From Bacteroidetes bacterium GWF2_35_48 (GTDB lineage Bacteria; Bacteroidota; Bacteroidia; Bacteroidales; GWF2-35-48): a stretch of 60,367 nt of DNA. Made by a program: the position numbers and the translations under genes. Below, piece by piece: positions 53,368-60,367 of the stretch (its first letter is position 1; every line of letters begins with the position of its first letter). The DNA lies in contig MEOG01000010.1 of NCBI GenBank assembly GCA_001769125.1, positions 1-60,367 of the forward strand, read 5' to 3'. Under the pieces are notes generated by a model. It searched no databases and had not been told where the DNA came from. It worked only from the letters and a program-made list of their open reading frames with translations.

Positions 53368-54597
53368 ATGAAATTTAATCCCGCAAACAACATTCAGGAT
53401 TTACAGCAATTCGGAGAATTTGGCGATGTGAATCCATCAATAACCGATTCTGCAACGTATACATTTATGCAGGCAAAAACAATGTCAGAAACCTTCAAAG
53501 GAGAAGCAGCGGGCTGTTTTTTATATTCACGGCACTGGAATCCAAGTAACAAATATCTTGCTGATGCATTGGCTGCAATGGAAGGAACAGAAGCTGCATG
53601 GGTAACCGGTTCGGGCATGGCGGCAATTACTTGTGCAATATTACAAATTGTCAACACGGGTGATCACATTGTATCGAGCTGTACAACTTATGGAGGAACA
53701 TTTGCTTTTCTGAAAAATTATCTTCTGAAATTTAAAATTGATGTAAGTTTTGTTGATATCACAAATCTGAAAGAAGTTGAAGCAGCTATCCGGCCGAATA
53801 CAAAAATGATTTATACGGAAACCATGACTAATCCAATGCTTCAGATTTCAGATATTCCTACATTGTCTGCAATGTGTAAAAAACACGATATAAAATTAGT
53901 TGTAGATAATACATTTACACCCATGATTGTTTCTCCATGCAGTCTTGGAGCAGATGTTACGGTGTACAGCCTTACAAAATTTGTGAATGGAAAAAATGAT
54001 TGTGTTGCAGGCGCAATATGTGGCAGCAATGATTTTATTAATTCATTATGCGATGTAAATGCAGGAACAGCTATGCTTTTGGGACCAGTATTAGAACCCA
54101 TGCGCTCAACAAATATTTTAAAAAATCTGCACACATTACATATTAGAATGAAGCAGCATAGCTATAATGCAATGTACCTTGCAATGAAATTTAAAGAGAT
54201 TGGTTTAAAAGTTATTTATCCCGGATTGCAAGAGCATAAAGGACATGTAACGCTTAAAAAAATTATGAATGAAAAATATGGCTTTGGCGGAATGATTGGT
54301 ATAGATATGATTACTGCAGAAAATTCAAATCGCCTCATGGAAATGATGGAAAAAGAAGGTGTGGGTTATCTTGCGGTTAGTCTTGGCTATTTCAAAACCT
54401 TGTTCAGCAATCCCGGCAAAAGCACATCCAGTGAAGTTCCCGAAGAAGTGCAACGCGAAATGGGCATGTCGGAAGGACTTGTTCGCTTTTCAGTCGGGCT
54501 CGATGATGATATTGAGAGAACCTTTGAGAAAATATTATACTGTCTGCAAACCCTTGGCATGATGCCGAAAAAAAAACAGGTAGAAGTAGTTCTATAA
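53368..54597 (+). CDS. Methionine gamma-lyase / Cys-Met PLP enzyme
   Basis: 409 aa of the Cys/Met metabolism PLP family. PLP lysine Lys204 in VYSLTKFVNGKND (SxTK). VTGSGMAAITCAI near 72-84 and KLVVDNTFTPMI near 174-185 bind PLP. It may degrade methionine to methanethiol, 2-oxobutyrate and ammonia, or act as cystathionine lyase; the sequence alone does not decide. Divergent Lrp regulator. Volatile thiols from it would be relevant to neighbouring metal(loid) chemistry. Confidence 0.85.
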   Translation: MKFNPANNIQDLQQFGEFGDVNPSITDSATYTFMQAKTMSETFKGEAAGCFLYSRHWNPSNKYLADALAAMEGTEAAWVTGSGMAAITCAILQIVNTGDHIVSSCTTYGGTFAFLKNYLLKFKIDVSFVDITNLKEVEAAIRPNTKMIYTETMTNPMLQISDIPTLSAMCKKHDIKLVVDNTFTPMIVSPCSLGADVTVYSLTKFVNGKNDCVAGAICGSNDFINSLCDVNAGTAMLLGPVLEPMRSTNILKNLHTLHIRMKQHSYNAMYLAMKFKEIGLKVIYPGLQEHKGHVTLKKIMNEKYGFGGMIGIDMITAENSNRLMEMMEKEGVGYLAVSLGYFKTLFSNPGKSTSSEVPEEVQREMGMSEGLVRFSVGLDDDIERTFEKILYCLQTLGMMPKKKQVEVVL

Positions 54598-54663
54598 TTT
54601 AAGAAAAAAGGTGGTTGAGCTTTAGGTTGCTGAGCAGAGCAGAAGCATCGAAACCATTTTTTT

Positions 54664-55080
54664 TTATTTTTTTACCTTTCGCATCGGCTTTAACATGCAT
54701 GCGCATTGTCCGCTTAGTTGCGCTGCCGGGTCTTTTTTTACCGGATAGCCATCGCGTTCCCAATCCATTATTCCTCCTGCAAGATTCGCAACAACAAAAC
54801 CTGCTGATGTAAGTTTTTCTACTGCGATTTTGCTTTTCAAACCTGTCGCATCTGAAACTATTAAGGGTTTGTCTTTGGGTAAACTTTCTATGTTTTCATC
54901 CAATGTTGAAAGCGGGCAAATGATATAATTCGGCACATCAAATAATTTCATTGCAGTTAAAAAATCATCACGCAAATCAATCAGCACTGCTCCTTTTGTG
55001 ATTAACTCCATTGCTTCGCGAGCAGACAGATGTCGAATGCCTTTTATTTCAAATCCAACATCGTTGAAAAAATTTTTCAT
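54664..55080 (-). CDS. Rhodanese-like protein lacking the active-site cysteine
   Basis: 138 aa. Rhodanese fold: LSAREAMELITKGAVLIDLRDDF, then LIVSDATGLKSKIAVEKL, where the usual CxxGxRS loop has Ser-Asp in place of Cys. It is followed by ANLAGGIMDWERDGYPV. The C-terminal tail GQCACMLKP has a CxC pair. It lies 13 bases after acr3 and is the last gene of the ars operon. It may bind a thiol or metalloid through the tail; sulfurtransferase activity is unlikely. Confidence 0.8.
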   Translation of the reverse strand: MKNFFNDVGFEIKGIRHLSAREAMELITKGAVLIDLRDDFLTAMKLFDVPNYIICPLSTLDENIESLPKDKPLIVSDATGLKSKIAVEKLTSAGFVVANLAGGIMDWERDGYPVKKDPAAQLSGQCACMLKPMRKVKK

Positions 55081-55093
55081 CTTTATAAATACA

Positions 55094-56161
55094 TTATTTC
55101 ATATCAAAATATTTTCTCTTAAACATAAAAGCTACATTTACCAAAGCAATCATTACCGGTACTTCTACCAAAGGTCCTATTACTGCGGTAAATGCCTCCC
55201 CTGAATTCATTCCAAAAATTGCAATGGCAACAGCTATAGCCAATTCAAAATTATTACTGGCTGCAGTGAAAGATAATGTTACTGTTTGCCCGTAAGTTGC
55301 TCCTGCTTTTTTGCTCATAAAAAATGAACCTACAAACATTATTACAAAATAAATCAGCAATGGAATCGCAATCATTACAACATCCAAAGGAATTTTAACG
55401 ATATATTCACCTTTGAGGGAGAACATCACTATGATTGTAAAAAGCAAAGCGATGAGCGTGAATGGGCTTATTTTGGGTACAAACTTCGTGTGATACCATT
55501 CCTTTGTTTTTACACGAATCATTATAAACCGTGTGAGAAAACCTGCAATAAAAGGAATACCCAAATAGATAAATACACTTTCGACAATTTGCCAAATTGT
55601 GATTTTCTCAACAGCTGAATTCGTAGGAATACCAAACCAGCCAGGGAGAACGGCAATAAAAAAATATGCGTAAACGGAAAAGAAAAGTACCTGGAAAATA
55701 CTGTTAAAAGCAACTAAACCGGCAGCATATTGTGTATCGCCTTTTGCTAAATCATTCCACACGATAACCATAGCAATACAACGCGCAAGACCTATCATAA
55801 TGATACCATACATGTACGTAAGGTTCGTTTCGCTCGGAAATAATTTGTAGAAAATAATTGCAAGAAAAAACATTAATACAGGACCAATAATCCAGTTTTG
55901 AATCAGCGAAAGCGTTAATATTTTGTAGTTTTTAAATACATCGCTAAGTTCTTCATATTTTACTTTTGCAAGTGGAGGGTACATCATAACAATTAAGCCA
56001 ATGGCAATAGGAATGTTTGTTGTACTGTCGGGAGAAGATTTCAGAGAGTCCCAGAATTGTGCTATTACAGGGAATAAATAACCGGATATAACTCCTACAG
56101 CCATAGCGAGGAATATCCACAGGGTTAAATAACGGTCTAGAAAATTGAGTCGTTTTTTCAT
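55094..56161 (-). CDS. acr3: Acr3-type arsenite efflux transporter
   Basis: 355 aa, about ten helices. Motif [11 protein letters not shown] places conserved Cys128 in helix 4, and [10 protein letters not shown] has the conserved Glu in helix 9. N-terminus [19 protein letters not shown] and [18 protein letters not shown] near 55-72 are typical. It exports As(OH)3 using the proton motive force. The ars operon is interrupted just upstream by a four-helix-bundle gene and repeats. Confidence 0.95.
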   Translation of the reverse strand: MKKRLNFLDRYLTLWIFLAMAVGVISGYLFPVIAQFWDSLKSSPDSTTNIPIAIGLIVMMYPPLAKVKYEELSDVFKNYKILTLSLIQNWIIGPVLMFFLAIIFYKLFPSETNLTYMYGIIMIGLARCIAMVIVWNDLAKGDTQYAAGLVAFNSIFQVLFFSVYAYFFIAVLPGWFGIPTNSAVEKITIWQIVESVFIYLGIPFIAGFLTRFIMIRVKTKEWYHTKFVPKISPFTLIALLFTIIVMFSLKGEYIVKIPLDVVMIAIPLLIYFVIMFVGSFFMSKKAGATYGQTVTLSFTAASNNFELAIAVAIAIFGMNSGEAFTAVIGPLVEVPVMIALVNVAFMFKRKYFDMK

Positions 56162-56172
56162 TTCTTAATAAA

Positions 56173-56718
56173 TTATTATTTGAAAATTTGAAGATTTGAA
56201 GATTATTCCTTATTTTAATAAACTTTTGCATTTTGTTTTGATGTGCTAATTATTTTAGACAACATATTTATTACTGATTTTAATTTTTGCTCTAAATCTG
56301 TAGGATTAGGATAATTTTCAGATAATCTGCAAAGTTGCAACCAATATTCAGTTTCATCAGCTTCCTTCGCTGCAATTTTTAGTTTATGAATAAAGTCTGC
56401 TTTGCTTTCTGCATTTTGAGCTTCCCGGACATTTGCACCTATACTGGTTCCTGATTTTAAAATTTGTTTCGCAACAACATATTTTCTTTGATCTTCCAGC
56501 AATTCAGCATATTTAATAATTTCCAAAGCGAATTTTAACGTAAAATCAACAATCAGATTCGGTCTATCACTTCTCATATATAAACAAAAATTTATTTTTC
56601 ATATTACGTAATATATTCCATTTTATAACAACACTACATCACGACATCTTCAAATTTTCAAATTTTCAAATCTTCAAATCTTCAATCGCCGCGGCAATCA
56701 TCTTCAAATCTTCAAATC
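56173..56718. repeat. Inverted TTTGAAGATTTGAAGAT repeats flanking an inserted gene
   Basis: At 56175-56200 the plus strand reads TTTGAAAATTTGAAGATTTG and so on. At 56645-56718 the complement appears as tandem TCTTCAAAT/TTTTCAAAT units, interrupted by CGCCGCGG. The two blocks face each other around the four-helix-bundle gene (56215-56577). Confidence 0.7.
56215..56577 (-). CDS. Four-helix-bundle protein (23S rRNA IVS-type)
   Basis: 120 aa of the TIGR02436 family. Signatures: LIVDFTLKFALEIIKYAE, SGTSIGANVREAQNAESKADFIHKLKIAAKEADETEYWL split across the middle third, and a terminal helix. Homologues are encoded in 23S rRNA intervening sequences or in diversity-generating cassettes (Avd-like), but many are stand-alone. 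Here it lies between arsC and acr3 with inverted repeats on both sides and looks like an inserted cassette. Confidence 0.9.
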   Translation of the reverse strand: MRSDRPNLIVDFTLKFALEIIKYAELLEDQRKYVVAKQILKSGTSIGANVREAQNAESKADFIHKLKIAAKEADETEYWLQLCRLSENYPNPTDLEQKLKSVINMLSKIISTSKQNAKVY

Positions 56719-57123
56719 ATTTATATAAAAGGAATAAAACTTCTCTTTAATCTCATCTCTTACTCTTCGAAATTCATTCCAAATAAATTCATCAGTTCCC
56801 GTTGCTTGAGAAGGATCGTCAAAGCCAATATGCAAGCGATGCTTTACTTTCCCTGTAAATGCAGGACAAGCTTCATTTGCGCCACCACAAACTGTTATGA
56901 CATAGTCCCATTCTTCTCCTAAATATAAATCAACAGAAACAGAGGTATGATGACTTATATCAATACCTATTTCATTCATTACTTCTACTGCTTTCTCATT
57001 TAGTTTTCCAGAAGCTTCAGTACCTGCGGAACGTACTATTATATTTTCATCAAAAGATTGCAAAAAACCATGAGCCATTTGGCTGCGACAACTATTGCCT
57101 GTGCATAAAATTAAAACTTTCAT
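56704..57123 (-). CDS. arsC: Arsenate reductase (LMW phosphatase type)
   Basis: 139 aa. P-loop C7-TGNSC12-RS, then the redox cysteines Cys79 and Cys86 in TVCGGANEACP, matching the thioredoxin-coupled pI258-type ArsC (Cys10, Cys82, Cys89). RSAGTEASG near 31 and DDPSQATGT near 106 are family blocks. It reduces As(V) to As(III) for Acr3. A thioredoxin gene is nearby (58863) but membrane-anchored and probably periplasmic. Four bases separate it from arsR. Confidence 0.95.
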   Translation of the reverse strand: MKVLILCTGNSCRSQMAHGFLQSFDENIIVRSAGTEASGKLNEKAVEVMNEIGIDISHHTSVSVDLYLGEEWDYVITVCGGANEACPAFTGKVKHRLHIGFDDPSQATGTDEFIWNEFRRVRDEIKEKFYSFYINDLKI

Positions 57124-57127
57124 CTTA

Positions 57128-57460
57128 TTAACATTTACATTTGTAATCTGTTATTATTTCCGAAAACCATTTATCAAAACAGTTATTTATTTTTCTGATT
57201 TTTTTCATATCAAGACAATAATGAATTTTTAAACCATCAATTGTACCTGAGATAATACCGGCATTTTTTAAGATTTTAAGGTGTTGCGATACTGTGGTTC
57301 TTGCAATGGGCAAATCATCAGAAATATTACCTGTTTTAATTTCTTTTTTCTCTGCCAGAAGTTGAATAATCGCTATCCGTGCAGGGTGTGATAGAGCTTT
57401 TGCAATTGCTGAAAATTCTTTTTGCTGCTTGTTGAACTGTTCCGTTTTATTGTTGGTCAT
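57128..57460 (-). CDS. arsR: ArsR-type arsenic-responsive repressor
   Basis: 110 aa from the ATG at 57460. The frame opens further up to 57487, but that ATG overlaps the -7 box, so the internal start is preferred. Winged HTH with LPIARTTVSQHLKILKNAGII near residues 50-70. Cysteines Cys82, Cys94, Cys108 and Cys110; the C-terminal CKC is a likely As(III) site. First gene of the operon arsR-arsC-(insert)-acr3-rhodanese. Confidence 0.93.
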   Translation of the reverse strand: MTNNKTEQFNKQQKEFSAIAKALSHPARIAIIQLLAEKKEIKTGNISDDLPIARTTVSQHLKILKNAGIISGTIDGLKIHYCLDMKKIRKINNCFDKWFSEIITDYKCKC

Positions 57461-57480
57461 ATATTTAATGTTTAATGTCG

Positions 57481-57538
57481 CAAACATACGACAATATATT
57501 AATCAAACAAGAAATTTATCGTTAAATAATTGTTAAAA
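57481..57538 (-). promoter_or_regulatory. ars operon promoter and upstream motif
   Basis: On the minus strand TTG (57508-57510), 19 bases, TATGTTTG (57481-57488) is a textbook Bacteroidota promoter, start near 57475. Further upstream, GTTAAATAATTGTTAAAA (57521-57538) is 16/18 identical to a word ahead of the hgc operon (52612-52629). Confidence 0.65.
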
Positions 57539-57542
57539 GTTT

Positions 57543-58493
57543 TTAAATTTCTGTTTTACAAGTGAAAATCATTTTACTTACACCCAATTGAAACGAAAAT
57601 TTATTAGTAAGCTGATAACCGTTGATATATTTATACACCGGAATATCTGCGAGAAAAATAATATTCCAAGTTGACTTTAAGGTGTAAATTATTTGAGGAT
57701 TAAAATAAACAACCCTGCTCCCTGAGGATTCTACTTTAATTCCTGATTCACGAGTGTCCAAGCCTCTCCATTCAAACTTTAAATTACCAATAAGCAATAA
57801 GTTTTCGATTAATTTATAATTCCCGGCTAAAGAATATTGAAAATAATTTCCATACTTATAAATCAAAAAACCTGTATTTATTAAATTGCTTATTTCAAAC
57901 AGGGAAAAAGTCTGCCACCCCCACTTCCTGTCGGATCGCATTCTTGAATAAAACAGAGCGGCATTAAATTTTAAAGCGCCGGATGAAGGTTGTAAGGAAA
58001 CAGGAATCGTAATGCCGTTTATTTCTTCACTAAAATTCCCTACAGGGATTTTTGTACCAAGAGACGCAACAAGAGAGGTAATCGGTTTAACGGTTTTATA
58101 TAATGTGTAACGGGCTTGTATTCCCAAGTCTCCAAAACCACGTGACCGGATCATTGTATTTTCATTCGTTAAATTTAATTCCTGCGATTTATCAATAAAA
58201 TAGCCCATTTCGGCATGTAACGCAAATTTAGGGAACAAACCATAAGTTAACGAAGTATTGATAAAATCATAATAACTTTTATCAATAAAAGGAATATCCT
58301 GTTTCTTTTCTAAATGATAATAATCGGAAGAAGAGCTGTGTTTGTAGAAAGCAGAAATTTTGAAATCTTTTTTGTCCATTTCTTCAATTGTACCCTCACC
58401 ACTTACCGGATTACCAGCCGAACAGCATTGACTATATGCATTGCTTGAAAAAAGCAAATAAAAATGCAGTAGTATAAAGATGATCGTTTTCAT
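57543..58493 (-). CDS. Outer-membrane barrel protein with Cys-Cys mature N-terminus
   Basis: 316 aa. Signal peptide ends at NAYSQ, and the mature protein starts CCSAGNPVSGEGT. The body has alternating strands of a transporter-like barrel (GLFPKFALHAEMGYF, FGDLGIQARYTLY, GKFSFQ-type end strands) and ends KMIFTCKTEI. It resembles the phenol-degradation (MetA-pathway) type porin family annotated as putative OM proteins. The N-terminal dithiol could take a metal(loid). Its start overlaps the lipoprotein gene by four bases. Confidence 0.7.
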   Translation of the reverse strand: MKTIIFILLHFYLLFSSNAYSQCCSAGNPVSGEGTIEEMDKKDFKISAFYKHSSSSDYYHLEKKQDIPFIDKSYYDFINTSLTYGLFPKFALHAEMGYFIDKSQELNLTNENTMIRSRGFGDLGIQARYTLYKTVKPITSLVASLGTKIPVGNFSEEINGITIPVSLQPSSGALKFNAALFYSRMRSDRKWGWQTFSLFEISNLINTGFLIYKYGNYFQYSLAGNYKLIENLLLIGNLKFEWRGLDTRESGIKVESSGSRVVYFNPQIIYTLKSTWNIIFLADIPVYKYINGYQLTNKFSFQLGVSKMIFTCKTEI

Positions 58494-58876
58494 TTACCCA
58501 TAATTACAGAAATCATAATCGTGTCGGAAATATTGCCACAATCATTTGATACGGTACATTCTACAGTATTTAAACCAACACAAGACCAACATGCCCAGTA
58601 TTTAACGGTTATGGAATCCTGCCCGGTCATGCTTCCGTGATTTGTTTTCCATTTGTATGTAATATTTTTCCCTTTTGCGAATGCCGTAATAAATATTTCT
58701 TCAAATGTTACGATGTGTCTTTTGGTAGCAACAAGGCTGTCTAATGCAAGATTAACAGACGGCTCTACTTCTTTTGTGGGTTCATCTTTTTTGCACGATG
58801 TAGCAGTTGTGCATACAATAAAGCAGAGGATGAACATTCTGATAAGCCTAAAGTGAACATTTTTATTGTAAACCAT
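58490..58876 (-). CDS. Small Cys-containing lipoprotein
   Basis: 128 aa, or about 115 from the internal ATG at 58837 (MFILCFIVCTTATSC), which begins the signal peptide with lipobox TSC. The mature part looks Ig/PKD-like (VTFEEIFITAFAKGKNITYKWKTN) with cysteines in WACWSCVGLNTVEC and NDCGN. The CxxC and two others could form disulfides or a metal site. It lies between thioredoxin and barrel genes, overlapping both. Confidence 0.65.
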   Translation of the reverse strand: MVYNKNVHFRLIRMFILCFIVCTTATSCKKDEPTKEVEPSVNLALDSLVATKRHIVTFEEIFITAFAKGKNITYKWKTNHGSMTGQDSITVKYWACWSCVGLNTVECTVSNDCGNISDTIMISVIMGK

Positions 58877-59342
58877 ATTTTTTTAGTTCATTAATTATTT
58901 CTTCAGTGGAATAATAACCCGAATGTCTGAAAAACTCATTTCCTGCTTTATTTAATAATACCTGAGTGGGGATTTCTGCTATGCCAAAAGTCCGCATCAT
59001 GGTTTGATTTTCGGAAAGCAAAATATTATAAAATACCACATTTATTTTATCGGGATGTTTTTGCTTAACCTCTTCCATAACTTTCTCCATTTTTCTACAT
59101 GCGCTGCATCCTGTTGCCCCAAATTCAAGAAAAGTAAACTGATATGTTTTTGTATTTTTCTCGTAATTAAATTCAGTATCAATAATCTTTGCTACAGATT
59201 CTGATTCTTCAATCGTACCTTGTTTTTTCACCATTTCAGATACTTTGCTGTTCAATGAATCTTTAAAAATAAATAAGGCAAGGATAAAAAGGAATCCTAA
59301 AATAGCAAGTGCGACAGACAAGTATTTTTTAAGTTTTTGCAT
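58863..59342 (-). CDS. Membrane-anchored thioredoxin-like protein
   Basis: 159 aa. N-terminal helix residues 8-27 anchors the domain, which would face the periplasm. Thioredoxin motif C79-SAC82 in FGATGCSACRKM and cis-Pro near IPTQVLL. It probably reduces cysteines in the neighbouring barrel, lipoprotein or CcdA/ArsG-like permease (51548). First gene of a three-gene overlapping set. No clear promoter box found upstream. Confidence 0.88.
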   Translation of the reverse strand: MQKLKKYLSVALAILGFLFILALFIFKDSLNSKVSEMVKKQGTIEESESVAKIIDTEFNYEKNTKTYQFTFLEFGATGCSACRKMEKVMEEVKQKHPDKINVVFYNILLSENQTMMRTFGIAEIPTQVLLNKAGNEFFRHSGYYSTEEIINELKKYGLQ

Positions 59343-59391
59343 TTATTTAAAAGTAAATAATAACACATATTACGTATGAAAATTTATGCCA

Positions 59392-59429
59392 CAGATTCAC
59401 AGATTATATTCATACAATATGTGAATCTG
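59392..59429. repeat. Hairpin CAGATTCACA / TGTGAATCTG
   Basis: A 10-bp perfect stem (59392-59401 with 59420-59429) and 18-base loop between the thioredoxin and ProC-like genes. It has no convincing T-run and belongs to the CCACAGATTCACAGATT type of dispersed repeat. Confidence 0.6.
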
Positions 59430-59449
59430 GTGCAATTTATTTTTGTAAA

Positions 59450-60211
59450 TCAGGGTTTTATTTTGTTAAACAATCCTATTAATTTTGAATTTAAAATTTC
59501 TTTTATCTGCGTTTCGTTTTCGCCAATGGGTTTAACAGGGATAAGATCAATAATCTCTGATTGTGAGAGACCAGATTTGAATGCAGTATTCAATGCCGCT
59601 TTTAATGACTCTTCAATTGTTTTCTTGCTTTCATCTTCGTTTAAGCCGATTTGTTTTGCTATTTCAATCATCTCAAACCACTGAAACCAAAAATAAGTGG
59701 GCAGCATAGCCGATGATATGGCATACGCTTCTAATTTGGATTCAACCGTTTCAAAAGTAGTTCCGCATAATGAAAGCAGTTCGAAAATTTCTTTTTTATC
59801 TTTACAATTATCAGAAAAACAAACAGGATTGTAACTTTCGTTAATATAAGATGTTGCATTGGGAATAAGGCGGACAATATTGTTATTAGCCAAAGCATCA
59901 GATATTTTTTCACTAGTGATTTTCGGAGCAAGTGAAATAATAACCGTTTCAGCTTTTACAAATTCTTTAATCTTTGCAAGCGTTTCCATTATTACAGGAG
60001 GATGTAATGCAATGAAAATAATTTCCTGACGGGCTACTGAAGCCAAATCAGATACATTAATTTCCAAAAATTTTTGTTTTAATTTTTCTGATACTTCGTT
60101 GTTCGTATCATAAACATGAATGCTTTTAAAAGAAACATTTTTGTTTTTAAAAGCTTGCAGCAGAATATTTGTTACTCTTCCTGCGCCGATAAAGCCAATA
60201 GATTTTTCCAT
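59450..60211 (-). CDS. Pyrroline-5-carboxylate reductase-like NAD(P) protein
   Basis: 253 aa with a Rossmann fold: GFIGAGRVTNILLQAF (residues 6-21), then EIIFIALHPPVI and VIISLAPKITSEKIS, like ProC. The C-terminal helices (LPTYFWFQWFEMIEIAKQIG) form the dimerisation domain. At 253 aa it is close to ProC, but the sequence is divergent and a role in proline synthesis is not assured. It lies upstream of the thioredoxin gene by about 110 bases. Confidence 0.7.
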   Translation of the reverse strand: MEKSIGFIGAGRVTNILLQAFKNKNVSFKSIHVYDTNNEVSEKLKQKFLEINVSDLASVARQEIIFIALHPPVIMETLAKIKEFVKAETVIISLAPKITSEKISDALANNNIVRLIPNATSYINESYNPVCFSDNCKDKKEIFELLSLCGTTFETVESKLEAYAISSAMLPTYFWFQWFEMIEIAKQIGLNEDESKKTIEESLKAALNTAFKSGLSQSEIIDLIPVKPIGENETQIKEILNSKLIGLFNKIKP

Positions 60212-60367
60212 AGATTTTATTATTTTTTAAATCATTATCCACAACATTTTACTTGTGATTTTAATAAATCTTTATAATCGCTCAGAAACTGTTTTGAATT
60301 TTAATATATGATAACAATGAACAATATTTTGTTCATAACTATTTGATAATCAGTTGGTTAATTAAAT

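Noticed and set aside
57461-57487. Upstream start of arsR
   Set aside because: The ATG at 57487 lies within the TATGTTTG -7 box, so it cannot be on the transcript.

Overview
The window looks like a chromosomal segment of a fermentative anaerobic Bacteroidota (Bacteroidetes), probably Bacteroidales-like. The DNA is AT-rich. Most recognisable promoters have the Bacteroidota form (TTG, about 19-21 nt, TAnnTTTG). The gene content fits this phylum: a T9SS PorE-like OmpA protein, a TonB receptor paired with a DUF4249 lipoprotein, DUF2027-Smr, BioG, a LytS/LytTR pair, and many short dispersed intergenic hairpin repeats.

Layout. 0.3-8.3 kb: butyrate kinase, a cysteine-motif protein, a small ferredoxin, an FKBP isomerase, PorE-like OmpA, a serine hydrolase, TsaC/Sua5 and a DUF454 membrane protein. 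8.6-12.5 kb: PlsC-type acyltransferase, YigZ, a response regulator-SpoIIE phosphatase and RarA. 12.5-19.2 kb: a full late biotin pathway (leader ORF, bioB, bioA, bioF, bioG, bioC, bioD), interrupted by repeats and a MITE-like element. 19.4-22.2 kb: a minus-strand ArsR-led module of DsrE, membrane protein, methyltransferase, DUF302 and DsrE genes, probably a sulfur or redox module. 22.3-31.6 kb: a TonB-receptor remnant, a TetR protein, a metallophosphoesterase, and a tripartite RND efflux operon with a leading membrane gene. 31.7-36.8 kb: DUF4249, TonB receptor, and LytTR regulator plus LytS-type kinase. A shared CGGACAA-containing operator lies in front of all three operons of this region. 37-45 kb: tRNA-Leu(CAG), a degenerate LytM protein, a RelE/ParE toxin-antitoxin cassette between 49-bp direct repeats, rhomboid, glycosyltransferase, retropepsin-PDZ lipoprotein and TPR-SpoIIE. 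45-49.5 kb: TrmH, DUF2027-Smr, an RNA ligase and QueA.

The most notable region is 50.2-60.2 kb. It holds hgcB and hgcA, the corrinoid protein and ferredoxin pair required for mercury methylation, recognised by the NVWCAAGK cap-helix motif with five membrane helices, and by two 4Fe-4S motifs plus a terminal Cys-Cys. They are the last two genes of a tight four-gene operon. It starts with a small single-span membrane protein carrying Cys-Cys clusters on both sides of the helix, followed by a CcdA/ArsG-like permease. A few kilobases away, on the same strand, is an arsenic operon (arsR, arsC, an inserted four-helix-bundle gene, acr3, rhodanese-like). Next to that is a thioredoxin, lipoprotein and outer-membrane-barrel set whose barrel starts with Cys-Cys. 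The ars and hgc operons share a 16/18 promoter-proximal motif. The region reads as one metal(loid)-thiol island in which import, trafficking, methylation and efflux may be linked. That linkage is inference.
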